Assembly (NCBI RefSeq): GCF_002563715.1 | Contig: NZ_PDJJ01000001.1 | Coordinates: 2,108,001 to 2,172,000 of the forward strand | DNA length: 64,000 nucleotides | From: Isoptericola jiangsuensis | GTDB taxonomy: Bacteria > Actinomycetota > Actinomycetes > Actinomycetales > Cellulomonadaceae | Reading direction: 5' to 3' | Shown here: piece after piece, positions 31,653 through 40,277 of the stretch | Numbering within the stretch: the stretch's first letter is position 1 | How the letters are laid out: every line of letters starts with the position of its first letter | The notes under the pieces: generated by a model | Seen by the model: the letters and a program-made list of their open reading frames with translations, nothing else | What the model was told of the DNA's origin: nothing | Database searches by the model: none | Program-made: the position numbers and the translations under genes

Positions 31653-32534
31653 TCAGGCGGCCTCGGCGGCCAGGACGCCCCGCAGCGCGGCGTCCATCGC
31701 CGCCTCCGGGCCCGGACGACCGGTCATCAGCCGCACCTGTTCGACCGCCTGGTGCAGCAGCATCCGCTCGCCGCCCACGACCGTCCCGCCGAGCGCCTCG
31801 TACGCCCGGGACAGGGCCGTGGGACGCGGGTCGTAGACGACGTCGAGCAGGACGCCGGAGGCCTGCGCGCCACGGGCGCGCAGCGCGTCCGCGACGGGGT
31901 CGGCGGCGTACGCCGGCATCGTCGAGACGACGACGTCGGCGCCCGTCACCACGGCGGGGGTGGCGGCGAGGTCGAGCACCTCGTAGCGGGGCGTCACGCC
32001 CATGCGCGCCGCCGCGTCCTGCAGGGCCGCGGCCCGGGCGAGGCTCCGCACCAGCACGCGCGGGCTCGTGCAGCCGAGCTCACCGAGGGCCGCCAGCGTG
32101 GACGCGGCGGTCGCTCCCCCGCCCAGCACCACGGCGTCCGCCACGGTGACGTCCCGTGAACCGTGCCGGGCCACGAAGCCCTCCCGGATCGCCGTCACCA
32201 GGCCGTACACGTCCGTGTTGGTGCCCGTGAGCGTCACCCCGCACCGCGTGGGACCCACCAGCACCGTGTTCACCGCCCCGACGGCCACGGCCAGCGGGTC
32301 GACGTGGTCCACGATGTCCATGACCGCCTGCTTGAGCGGCATCGTCACGCTCAGGCCCGCCCAGCCGAGGTCGAGGCCCCGCACCAGGGCGGGGAGCTGA
32401 TCGACGGTGGTGTCGATCGCCGTGTACTGCCACCCCTCCAGCCCGAGGGCGTCGTAGGCGGCCGTGTGCAGGACAGGTGACAGCGAGTGCGCGACCGGGT
32501 GCCCGAGCACCGCCGCGCGGCGGGGAGGCGTCAT
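31653..32534 (-). CDS. aroE: Shikimate dehydrogenase
   Basis: A 293-residue NADPH-dependent reductase of dehydroshikimate. Seen are the shikimate-binding GHPVAHSLSPVLHTAAYDAL, the catalytic lysine region SVTMPLKQAVMDIVD, TGTNTDVYGLV and the dinucleotide loop VLGGGATAAST. ATG 32534 shares one base with the mltG stop (TGATG). The gap to aroC is 75 bases. Confidence 0.95.
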   Translation of the reverse strand: MTPPRRAAVLGHPVAHSLSPVLHTAAYDALGLEGWQYTAIDTTVDQLPALVRGLDLGWAGLSVTMPLKQAVMDIVDHVDPLAVAVGAVNTVLVGPTRCGVTLTGTNTDVYGLVTAIREGFVARHGSRDVTVADAVVLGGGATAASTLAALGELGCTSPRVLVRSLARAAALQDAAARMGVTPRYEVLDLAATPAVVTGADVVVSTMPAYAADPVADALRARGAQASGVLLDVVYDPRPTALSRAYEALGGTVVGGERMLLHQAVEQVRLMTGRPGPEAAMDAALRGVLAAEAA

Positions 32535-33688
32535 CAGGAGCCGTTCGCCGCCTGCCAGGCGCGGAGCTCCGAGACGTTCTGCTCGTGCTCGGCCCAGGTC
32601 TCCGCGAACTTCGTCTCGCCCGTGTCCAGGTTGACCGCGGTCCAGAAGATCCAGTCGCCGTCGGCCGGGTCGGCCACCGCCTCCACCGACGCGGCACCGG
32701 GGTTCGCGATGGGGCCCGGGGGCAGGCCGCCGTGCTGGTAGGTGTTGTACGGGTTGCTCGCGTCGCGCGTGTCGTCACGGGTCAGCTCGGTGCCCGAGAT
32801 GCCCAGGCCGTACGCGACCGCCGCGTCGATCTCGAGGCGCTGGCCGATCTCGAGACGGTTCTCGATCGCGCGCGCCATCTTGGGCCGGTCCGGGGCGTAC
32901 TTGGCCTCACGTTCGACGAGCGACGCCTTGATGATCGTGTCCTGCCAGTCGTCCTTCGCGATGCCGAGCGACTCGAGCTCGGTCCGCGTCTGGTCCACCA
33001 TCGTCGACAACAGGTCGACCGCGGTGTCACCGGGCTGGACCGTGTAGGTCTTGGGGAACAGCCAGCCCTCGACGAGCCCACCGGCCTGCTTCGGGAGCCC
33101 GATCTGCTTCGGCGCGTCCAGCGCGGCCTCGAGGTCCTCGCGCGGGATGTCGGTCACGGACGTGATCTTGTCGACCACCTGGGTGACCGTGTACCCCTCG
33201 GGGATCGTCACGACCGTCTCGATCTTCTCGTTCGCGACGAGCTGCTGCACGGCACCCGCCGCGCTCATCTGCGTGAGGAGCTCGTACGTGCCCGGCTGGA
33301 TGCCGGACGCCCCGGGCGTGGTCTCGAACGCCTCGTTGAACGCGCCCACGCTCGCCACGACGCCCGCGTCGACCAGCTCCTGGCCCATCATCGCGCCCGT
33401 GGCACCCTCGGGGATCTCGACCTGCACCGGGTCGACGCCCGGGCCGGGGTAGTCCTCGGCCTTCGTCTCCCAGGGCCACTCGAAGCCCGCGAGGGAGGAT
33501 CCCATGCGGTCGAGCAGGAGGTAGCCGCCGATCCCGAGACCGCCGAGGAGCAGGACCAGGATGACCGCCGTACGCTGCTGTCGACGACGCTTGCGCTTAC
33601 GGGCGGCACGCTTGCCGGCCGCAGACCGCCCCCGCGACGTCGGCGGTGCCTGTCGCTGGATCGTGGAGGGCTCGAAGAGGTCCGTCAC
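32534..33688 (-). CDS. mltG: Endolytic murein transglycosylase MltG
   Basis: A 384-residue YceG-like protein that cleaves nascent peptidoglycan strands at the membrane. A basic cytoplasmic stretch (KRAARKRKRRRQQR) precedes one transmembrane helix (TAVILVLLLGGLGIGGYLLL, residues about 40-60). The catalytic domain shows GWLFPKTYTV, IIKASLVEREA with the catalytic Glu, and NPYNTYQHGGLPPGPIANPG. Start is GTG 33688. It follows ruvX and is coupled to aroE by a one-base overlap, the usual actinobacterial order. Confidence 0.95.
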   Translation of the reverse strand: MTDLFEPSTIQRQAPPTSRGRSAAGKRAARKRKRRRQQRTAVILVLLLGGLGIGGYLLLDRMGSSLAGFEWPWETKAEDYPGPGVDPVQVEIPEGATGAMMGQELVDAGVVASVGAFNEAFETTPGASGIQPGTYELLTQMSAAGAVQQLVANEKIETVVTIPEGYTVTQVVDKITSVTDIPREDLEAALDAPKQIGLPKQAGGLVEGWLFPKTYTVQPGDTAVDLLSTMVDQTRTELESLGIAKDDWQDTIIKASLVEREAKYAPDRPKMARAIENRLEIGQRLEIDAAVAYGLGISGTELTRDDTRDASNPYNTYQHGGLPPGPIANPGAASVEAVADPADGDWIFWTAVNLDTGETKFAETWAEHEQNVSELRAWQAANGS

Positions 33689-33725
33689 GCCTGGAAGTCC
33701 TTCGGGTCGTCGGGGTGTCGCGGGC

Positions 33726-34229
33726 TCAGCGCGTCTCGACCAGCTCGCCGATCCGGTCGCCCGAGACCCGCTCCGCGTCGAGTGCGTGTTGCAGAATGAT
33801 AACGGCTGCTGCCTGGTCGATGACAGACCGGTGCCGGGATGTCCGCTTTCCGGCCGCCCGGAGGTTCGCGTGGGCCGACACCGTCGTCATCCGTTCGTCG
33901 ACGAGGTGCACGGGCACGGGCGCGACCACCCGGGCCAGCCGGCCCGCGAACTCGCGGGCGTCGGCGGTCGCGGCACCCTCGTTGCCCGACAGGTGCCGCG
34001 GCAGCCCCACGTAGACGACGGCGGCGAACCGGTCGGAGACCTCCGCCGCGATCCGGGCGACGTCCGCCGTGACGGACGGCGCGCCGTCGGCGCCGCGCGG
34101 GACGTCGGCCACGCGCGGCACCGTCTCGACGGGCGTCGCCACGAGCCCGTCGGGGTCGGAGCCGGCGAGCCCGATCCGGGCCTTGCCGACGTCGACCCCG
34201 ATCCGGGCCCCGCGCGGGAGGTCAGGCAC
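33726..34229 (-). CDS. ruvX: RuvX/YqgF Holliday junction resolvase-like nuclease
   Basis: A 167-residue RNase H-fold protein needed for 16S rRNA 5' maturation in E. coli and suggested to resolve recombination junctions. The catalytic Asp is in IGVDVGKARIGLAGSD; the second motif is VVYVGLPRHLSGNEG and the third VHLVDERMTTVSAHANL. It overlaps the end of alaS by eight bases. Confidence 0.93.
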   Translation of the reverse strand: MPDLPRGARIGVDVGKARIGLAGSDPDGLVATPVETVPRVADVPRGADGAPSVTADVARIAAEVSDRFAAVVYVGLPRHLSGNEGAATADAREFAGRLARVVAPVPVHLVDERMTTVSAHANLRAAGKRTSRHRSVIDQAAAVIILQHALDAERVSGDRIGELVETR

Positions 34230-36918
34230 CCACGGCCGCCTTCACCTGCGCCGTCACGCCCTCGAGCGCGGCAGGCACGGCGGAGACGTCCGAGCCGCCG
34301 CCCTGGGCCAGGTCCGGCTTGCCGCCGCCACCGCCGCCGAGGGTCGCGGCCGCGGCCTTGACGAAGTCGCCCGCGCGCAGGCCCGCGTCGCGCGCGCCGG
34401 AGTTCGTCGCGACGACGACCAGGGGACGCCCGTTGGACGCGCCCGCGACCGCGACGACGGCCGGGTCGGACTCGCCGAGTCGGCCGCGCACGTCGAGCAC
34501 GAGGGTGCGCAGGTCGTCGGCGGAGCCGACCTCGCCGGCGTCGTGCGTGACGACGCGGACGTCGCCCACGCGCGGCGCCTCCGTCGCGAGCGTCGCGGCG
34601 ACCGCGAGCAGCTGGCCCTGGCGCAGGGTCGCGAGCTCCTTCTCGGTGTCCTTCAGGCGCGCCAGGAGCGAGCCGACGCGGTCGGCGAGCTCGTCGGGTC
34701 GCGTGTTGAGCAGGCCCGTGAGCTGGCCCACCAGGGCGTGCTCCTTCGCGTGGAAGCCGTACGCGCCGTCACCGACGAGCGCGTCGACCCGTCGCACGCC
34801 GGAGCCGATGGACGACTCGCCCAGCAGCGCGACGCGGCCGAGCTCGCCGGTGGCCTTGACGTGCGTGCCGCCGCAGAGCTCGCGCGACCAGTCGCCGCCG
34901 ATCGACACGACGCGGACGTTCTCGCCGTACTTCTCGCCGAACAGCGCCATGGCACCCAGCTCGCGGGCCCTGGCGATGTTCATCGTCGCGTCGGTGACCT
35001 CGAGGTTCTCGGTCAGGCGCGTGTTGACGCGCTCCTCGATCTCGCTCAGCGCGGAGGCCGGCACCGCCGCCGGGGAGCGGAAGTCGAACCGGATGCGGCT
35101 CGGGGCGTTCTCCGAGCCGGCCTGCGTGCGGTCCTCGCCGACGAGCTCGTGCAGCGCCTTGTGGATCATGTGCGTCGCGGAGTGCGCGCGGCTGATCGCC
35201 ACACGGCGGCTCGTGTCGATGGCGGCCGTGCCGGGGTCGCCGACCGCGACCGTGCCGTCCGTCAGGCGACCCCGGTGGACGGTGAGGCCCGCGATCGGGC
35301 GCTGGACGTCGTCCACCTCGATCGTGGCGCCGCCGTCGAGCACGATCGTGCCCTGGTCCGCGAGCTGGCCGCCCGCCTCCGCGTAGAACGGCGTCCGGTC
35401 GAGCACGACCTCGACGTCCGCGGGGGCCGAGACCACCGGTGCGGGGGTGCCGTCGACGAGGAGGCCGACGACGTGCACCGCGGCCCGGGTGTCGCCGTAG
35501 CCGAGGAACTCGACGGGCGTCGTCAGCTCCTTCTGGAGGTGCTCGTAGGCGCGCAGGTCGGCGTGGCCGGTCTTCTTGGCGAGCGCGTCGGCGCGGGCGC
35601 GACGCTTCTGCTCCGCCATGAGGTCGCGGAACGCCTTCTCGTCCACCTGGACGCCCTGCTCGGCCGCCATCTCGAGCGTGAGGTCGATGGGGAAGCCGTA
35701 GGTGTCGTGGAGCTGGAACGCCTCCGCGCCGCCCAGCACGGCGGTGCCGCCGTCGGCGGACGCCTTGACCCGCTGCACGGCGGTGTCGAGGATCGTCGTG
35801 CCGGCGGTCAGGGTGCGGCGGAACGCGTCCTCCTCGCCGTAGGCGACCTGGCTGATCGTGTCGAAGCTCGCCTCGAGCTCCGGGTACGACGCCTTCATGG
35901 CGTCCTTCGACACGGGCAGCAGCAGGGGCAGCGCCTCGTCCTCGACGCCCAGCAGCCGCACGGCGCGGACCGCGCGGCGGATGAGGCGGCGCAGCACGTA
36001 GCCGCGGCCCTCGTTCGCCGGGCGGACGCCGTCACCGATGACCATGAGGGCCGAGCGCACGTGGTCGGCGATGACGCGCATGCGCACGTCGTCCTCGGGG
36101 TCCGCGCCGTAGCGGCGGCCCGTGAGCTCCTCGACGGTGGAGATGACGGGGTAGACCTCGTCGATCTCGTAGAGGTTCTCCTTGCCCTGCAGCAGGTACG
36201 CGATGCGCTCCAGGCCGGCACCGGTGTCGATGGCCTTCTGGTCGAGCTCGCCGAGCAGGGGGTAGTTCTTGCCCTGGCCCTCGCCGCGCACGAACTGGTC
36301 GAACACGAGGTTCCAGATCTCCAGGTAGCGGTCGCCGCCCGGGTCGACCGTGCCGCCCTCTGCCTCCGGCCCGTAGGCGGGGCCGCGGTCGTAGTGCCAC
36401 TCCGCGCAGGGGCCGGCGGGGCCCGGCTGGCCCGTGTCCCAGAAGTTCTCCTCGCGCGGCAGGCGCACGATGTGCTTCGGGTCCAGGCCGATGGTCTTCG
36501 TCAGCGCGTCGTAGGACTCGTGGTCCTCGTTCCACAGGGTGACCCAGAGGCGGTCGCCGTCGAGGCCGTAGCCGCCCTTGTCCTGCTCCGAGGTCAGCAG
36601 CTCCCAGGCGAAGTCGATCGCGCCGGCCTTGAAGTAGTCGCCGAACGAGAAGTTGCCGTTCATCTGGAAGAACGTGCCGTGCCGCGTGGTGCGGCCCACG
36701 TTCTCGATGTCGTTGGTGCGGATGCACTTCTGCACGCTCGCCACGCGCGGCCACGGCGCCGGCTCCGTCCCGAGGATGTACGGGATGAAGGGCACCATGC
36801 CGGCGATCGTGAAGAGGATCGACGGGTCCGGGGAGACCAGGGAGACGCTCGGGACCACCTGGTGGTCCTTCGAGGCGAAGTAGTCGAGCCAACGCTGGCG
36901 GATGTCGGCGGTGCGCAT
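34222..36918 (-). CDS. alaS: Alanyl-tRNA synthetase
   Basis: An 898-residue class II synthetase. The catalytic core contains TRHGTFFQMNGNFSFGDYFK, the editing domain holds the zinc ligands in HSATHMIHKAL and CGGTHVKATG, and the C-terminal C-Ala domain ends with a glycine-rich GGGGGGKPDLAQGGG tail typical of the family. ATG 36918 (MRTADIRQRWLDYF) fits the family N-terminus and has GAAGGA upstream. Confidence 0.98.
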   Translation of the reverse strand: MRTADIRQRWLDYFASKDHQVVPSVSLVSPDPSILFTIAGMVPFIPYILGTEPAPWPRVASVQKCIRTNDIENVGRTTRHGTFFQMNGNFSFGDYFKAGAIDFAWELLTSEQDKGGYGLDGDRLWVTLWNEDHESYDALTKTIGLDPKHIVRLPREENFWDTGQPGPAGPCAEWHYDRGPAYGPEAEGGTVDPGGDRYLEIWNLVFDQFVRGEGQGKNYPLLGELDQKAIDTGAGLERIAYLLQGKENLYEIDEVYPVISTVEELTGRRYGADPEDDVRMRVIADHVRSALMVIGDGVRPANEGRGYVLRRLIRRAVRAVRLLGVEDEALPLLLPVSKDAMKASYPELEASFDTISQVAYGEEDAFRRTLTAGTTILDTAVQRVKASADGGTAVLGGAEAFQLHDTYGFPIDLTLEMAAEQGVQVDEKAFRDLMAEQKRRARADALAKKTGHADLRAYEHLQKELTTPVEFLGYGDTRAAVHVVGLLVDGTPAPVVSAPADVEVVLDRTPFYAEAGGQLADQGTIVLDGGATIEVDDVQRPIAGLTVHRGRLTDGTVAVGDPGTAAIDTSRRVAISRAHSATHMIHKALHELVGEDRTQAGSENAPSRIRFDFRSPAAVPASALSEIEERVNTRLTENLEVTDATMNIARARELGAMALFGEKYGENVRVVSIGGDWSRELCGGTHVKATGELGRVALLGESSIGSGVRRVDALVGDGAYGFHAKEHALVGQLTGLLNTRPDELADRVGSLLARLKDTEKELATLRQGQLLAVAATLATEAPRVGDVRVVTHDAGEVGSADDLRTLVLDVRGRLGESDPAVVAVAGASNGRPLVVVATNSGARDAGLRAGDFVKAAAATLGGGGGGKPDLAQGGGSDVSAVPAALEGVTAQVKAAVGA

Positions 36919-36995
36919 GGTGTCCTTCGGGAGAGAGATGGAGGGCAGGCCTGGGACCATTGTCGCGCGTCGGCGCGGGTGCTCCGGACCCGGGG

Positions 36996-37358
36996 TCAGA
37001 ACGAGTAGCCGAGCTCGTCCTCGTCGGCGCGCGTGGCGGCCTCGGGGTCGACGGCCGGGGTGCCGGCGGCGTGCTTGGGGTGGACGTCGCGGGCGGCCCG
37101 CACGTCGTCGGGGTGGGCCTGGCCCTCGGCCAGGAGCGCCGCGACCAGCTCGGCCTCGCGGGCGTCCCGCGCCACGGTGAACTCGCGGCGGAACGTGGCC
37201 AGGAACGAGGCGGAGCGCTGCGACACGTCGCGGCCCAGCCCCTCGGCACGGTCCGCGACCGCCTGGGGCGTGTAGCGGGCCACCACGCGACGACCCTTCG
37301 TCACGACGACCACCGTGACGGTCACCCCGACGCCGACCCAGAACAGGCGGCGGATCAC
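36996..37358 (-). CDS. Small membrane-associated protein (DUF6167-like)
   Basis: A 120-residue protein with an N-terminal transmembrane helix (LFWVGVGVTVTVVVVTKGRR), a central amphipathic basic helix, and an acidic C-terminal end (DEDELGYSF). Similar proteins lie between the DUF948 gene and alaS in many Micrococcales. GTG 37358 overlaps the DUF948 gene stop by four bases (GTGA). Function unknown. Confidence 0.7.
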   Translation of the reverse strand: MIRRLFWVGVGVTVTVVVVTKGRRVVARYTPQAVADRAEGLGRDVSQRSASFLATFRREFTVARDAREAELVAALLAEGQAHPDDVRAARDVHPKHAAGTPAVDPEAATRADEDELGYSF

Positions 37359-37729
37359 CGCGCGTCCTTCGCCGACGCCGAGCGCCACGCCTTCGCGAAG
37401 CCCTCACGGACGCCGTAGGAGAACGAGGCGACCTTGACCAGCGGACGCCCCAGCGTGGAGGCGTACAGCCCGGCGAGGGCGGACACGTTCTCGCTGACCT
37501 GCGCCGCCGAGGTCGTGATGGCGTCGACCTTCACGAGCTGCTCGTTCGTCGAGGCGACGGTGGTGGCGGCCTCGTCGAGGATCGGCACGGAGTGCTCGGT
37601 GAGCTCGCGGATCGACCGGGAGGTCTCGTCGAGGGCTCGACCCAGCTTGATCAGCGGGACGGCCAGGAAGCCGACGAGCAGGACGAACGCGATGGCGGCC
37701 ACCAGACCGGCCACGTCGCCAACGGACAT
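37355..37729 (-). CDS. DUF948 domain-containing membrane protein
   Basis: A 124-residue protein with one N-terminal transmembrane helix (VAGLVAAIAFVLLVGFLAVP) and a long helical, coiled-coil-prone domain (LDETSRSIRELTEHSVPILD... STNEQLVKVDAITTSAAQ) of the DUF948 type. I chose ATG 37729 because GAGGAG lies six bases upstream; the ATG at 37735 would touch that sequence. It is coupled to the next small membrane gene and lies downstream of the rpsD terminator. Confidence 0.8.
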   Translation of the reverse strand: MSVGDVAGLVAAIAFVLLVGFLAVPLIKLGRALDETSRSIRELTEHSVPILDEAATTVASTNEQLVKVDAITTSAAQVSENVSALAGLYASTLGRPLVKVASFSYGVREGFAKAWRSASAKDAR

Positions 37730-37774
37730 TCTCATCTCCTCGTCTCGGGTGCGTCGCCACCCTATCCAACGACG

Positions 37775-37807
37775 GACGCCCCGTCCCCGGAGCGGGGACG
37801 GGGCGTC
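37775..37807 (-). terminator. 14-bp perfect hairpin after rpsD
   Basis: Arms 37775-37788 and 37794-37807 are perfectly complementary, with a five-base loop (GGAGC). It begins 26 bases after the rpsD stop. Being symmetrical it could act in both directions. No U-tract. Confidence 0.75.
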
Positions 37808-37832
37808 GTGCCTGCTGCGCGCGTGGACGCGA

Positions 37833-38459
37833 TCAGCGGGCGTAGAACTCGACGACCAGCTGGACGTCGCAGGTCACGGGGACCTCGGCGCGCTTCGGCG
37901 CACGGGTCAGCGTGGCCGACAGCTTCTCGAGCGAGACGTCCAGGTAGCCCGGGAGCTCCGGCAGCACGTCGCGGTGCGCGCCGGCGGCGGCGACCTGGAA
38001 CGGCGTGGTCGCCTGGGACTTCGGCTTGACCTGGATGGTCTGGCCCGGCTTCACGCGGAACGACGGACGGTCGACGATCTTGCCGTCCACCAGGATGTGA
38101 CGGTGGGTCACGGCCTGGCGGGCCTGCAGGATCGTGCGGCCGAAGCCGGCGCGGAGCACGAGCGCGTCGAGGCGGGTCTCGAGGTCCTCGACCATGACCT
38201 CACCGGTCAGACCCGGGTGCTTGCGGGCGTTCTCGTAGACCTTGAGCAGCTGCTTCTCGCGCAGCATGTACTGGGCGCGCAGGCGCTGCTTCTCACGGAG
38301 GCGGACCGCGTAGTCCGACTCGGTGCGCTTGCGGGCGCGGCCGTGCTCACCCGGGGGGTACGGGCGCTTCTCGAAGTGGCGCACGGCCTTCGGGGTCAGG
38401 GGGATGCCCAGCTTGCGGCTGAGGCGCACCTGACGGCGAGACTTGGTGACAGCAGTCAT
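37833..38459 (-). CDS. rpsD: 30S ribosomal protein S4
   Basis: A 208-residue S4, an early 16S rRNA-binding protein. The N-terminus has [20 protein letters not shown] without the zinc-binding cysteines (the C-minus form), and the S4 RNA-binding domain appears at [17 protein letters not shown] and [18 protein letters not shown]. It stands alone rather than in the alpha operon, as in mycobacteria and relatives only in part; here it is next to rarA. GGAAG lies five bases before the ATG. Confidence 0.97.
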   Translation of the reverse strand: MTAVTKSRRQVRLSRKLGIPLTPKAVRHFEKRPYPPGEHGRARKRTESDYAVRLREKQRLRAQYMLREKQLLKVYENARKHPGLTGEVMVEDLETRLDALVLRAGFGRTILQARQAVTHRHILVDGKIVDRPSFRVKPGQTIQVKPKSQATTPFQVAAAGAHRDVLPELPGYLDVSLEKLSATLTRAPKRAEVPVTCDVQLVVEFYAR

Positions 38460-38624
38460 GCGTGTCTTCCTGTCCTGTCGTGATGGAAAAGGTCACACCC
38501 GAGACGATCCGAGGGAAGGTCGGGTGCGGGACCAGCCGACGGAACCGTGCCCGGCGGATGCCGGACGGGGTTCGCAGGGCCGAGGTCCCAGGCGGTCGCC
38601 CGTGAGGGCAACCTGAACATCCTA
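38460..38624 (-). promoter_or_regulatory. rpsD promoter and long leader
   Basis: TAGGAT (38619-38624) is a good -10 box on the minus strand; the leader would be about 150 bases. Most units here have short or no leaders, so a long one before S4, an autoregulator in other bacteria, is notable. No convincing fold was established by eye. Confidence 0.4.
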
Positions 38625-38699
38625 GCAGCCTGCCGGTGCGGGTCCGGGCGCCGTGACCGACGTCTCTCGCCCGCCCGGCCACGGCGCCGCGCCCGGCGC

Positions 38700-40088
38700 T
38701 CAGCGGTCGCCGTCGAGGATCTCCCGGACCCGCGCCAGCCGGTCGGCGACCTGACGCTCGAACCCGCGGTCCGTCGGCTCGTAGTAGCGGCGCCCGGCGA
38801 GCTCGTCCGGCAGGTACTGCTGGGCGGCCACGCCGTGCGGCTCGTCGTGGGAGTACACGTACCCCGCGCCGTGGCCCAGCTGCTTCGCCCCCGGGTAGTG
38901 CGCGTCGCGCAGGTGGGCCGGCACCGTGCCGATCCGCCCCGCGGCCACGTCCGCGAGCGCCGCCCCGATCCCGGCGTAGGCACGGTTGGACTTGGGTGCG
39001 GTGGCGAGGTGCACGACGGCCTCGGCGAGGACGATGCGGCCCTCCGGCATGCCGATGAGCTGGACCGCCTGGGCGGCGGCCACGGCGGTCTGGAGGGCGG
39101 AGGGGTCCGCCATGCCGACGTCCTCCGCGGCGGAGATGACCAGGCGGCGCGCGATGAAGCGCGGGTCCTCCCCCGCGGCGACCATGCGGGCGAGGTAGTG
39201 CAGGGCGGCGTCGACGTCGGAGCCGCGGATCGACTTGATGAACGCGGACACGACGTCGTAGTGCTGGTCGCCGTCGCGGTCGTAGCGGACGGCGGCGACG
39301 TCGACGGCGCGCTCGACGGTGGCGAGGTCGACGACGGCGGGGCCGGGGTCGGTGGACTCGCGGGCGTCGCCGAGGGCGGCGCCGGCGGCGGCCTCGAGGA
39401 CGGTCAGGGCCTTGCGGGCGTCGCCGCCGGCCATGCGGACGAGCTGGTCGAGGGCGTCGTCGTCGAGCACGACGGTGCCGTCGAGCCCGCGTCCGTCGGC
39501 GACGGCGCGCTCGACGAGCCCGCGGACGTCCTCGGCCGCGAGGGGGCGCAGGGTGAGCAGGAGGGAGCGGGACAGCAGGGGCGAGTTGACGGAGAACGAG
39601 GGGTTCTCGGTGGTGGCGGCCACGAGGGTGACCCAGCGGTTCTCGACGCTGGGCAGGAGGGCGTCCTGCTGGGTCTTGGAGAACCGGTGCACCTCGTCGA
39701 TGAACAGGACGGTCTCCTCGCCGCCGGTGGCGAGGCGGCGGCGGGCGTCCTCGACGACCTGGCGTACGTCCTTGACGCCCGCGGTGACGGCGGACAGCTC
39801 GACGAAGCGGCGTCCGGCGCTGGTGGCGACGAGGTAGGCGAGGGTGGTCTTGCCCACGCCGGGCGGGCCCCAGAGGATGACTGACCCGGGGGCGGCGCGG
39901 CGGGCGGCGTCGTCGGCGGGCTCGACGAGGCGGCGCAGCGGGGAGCCGGGGACGAGGAGGTGCCCCTGTCCCGTCACCTCGTCGAGGGTGGCGGGCCGCA
40001 TGCGCACGGCCAGCGGGGCCCCGGCCCCGGCCCGCGCGGTGACCGGCGTGCCGTGCGTGCCGGTGGTCGCGGTGTCGAACAGGTCCAT
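38700..40088 (-). CDS. rarA: Replication-associated recombination protein A (MgsA/RarA)
   Basis: A 462-residue AAA+ ATPase related to clamp loaders that acts at stalled forks. Walker A is [17 protein letters not shown], Walker [17 protein letters not shown], sensor 1 [13 protein letters not shown]. The C-terminal tetramerisation domain includes [20 protein letters not shown] and YPEGA-like [13 protein letters not shown], and [14 protein letters not shown] 40088 follows TAGGCT by six bases, so it is probably leaderless. Confidence 0.95.
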   Translation of the reverse strand: MDLFDTATTGTHGTPVTARAGAGAPLAVRMRPATLDEVTGQGHLLVPGSPLRRLVEPADDAARRAAPGSVILWGPPGVGKTTLAYLVATSAGRRFVELSAVTAGVKDVRQVVEDARRRLATGGEETVLFIDEVHRFSKTQQDALLPSVENRWVTLVAATTENPSFSVNSPLLSRSLLLTLRPLAAEDVRGLVERAVADGRGLDGTVVLDDDALDQLVRMAGGDARKALTVLEAAAGAALGDARESTDPGPAVVDLATVERAVDVAAVRYDRDGDQHYDVVSAFIKSIRGSDVDAALHYLARMVAAGEDPRFIARRLVISAAEDVGMADPSALQTAVAAAQAVQLIGMPEGRIVLAEAVVHLATAPKSNRAYAGIGAALADVAAGRIGTVPAHLRDAHYPGAKQLGHGAGYVYSHDEPHGVAAQQYLPDELAGRRYYEPTDRGFERQVADRLARVREILDGDR

Positions 40089-40094
40089 GCGGCG

Positions 40095-40100
40095 AGCCTA
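40095..40100 (-). promoter_or_regulatory. Candidate -10 box of leaderless rarA transcript
   Basis: TAGGCT ends six bases before the rarA ATG. No Shine-Dalgarno sequence lies between. Confidence 0.45.
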
Positions 40101-40277
40101 GTTCGGGTGTCCGACGTCGTGGCGCGCCGGTGGGGGTGGCGGGGGCCGGGGCGGGCTGCCGGGGCCGGGCGGGGATGAGGGGCGTGGTCGTCGGCTGCTA
40201 GCGTTCGCGACGCACCACCGCCTGCTCCCGCAGGCCGATACCCGCCCTCACCGCTCGGAATGACGGGAGCACCCCGC

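Noticed and set aside
34069-37008. Plus-strand open frame of about 980 codons opposite alaS
   Set aside because: Low-complexity Arg/Val/Asp/Gly composition with no motif; alaS is unambiguous on the minus strand.
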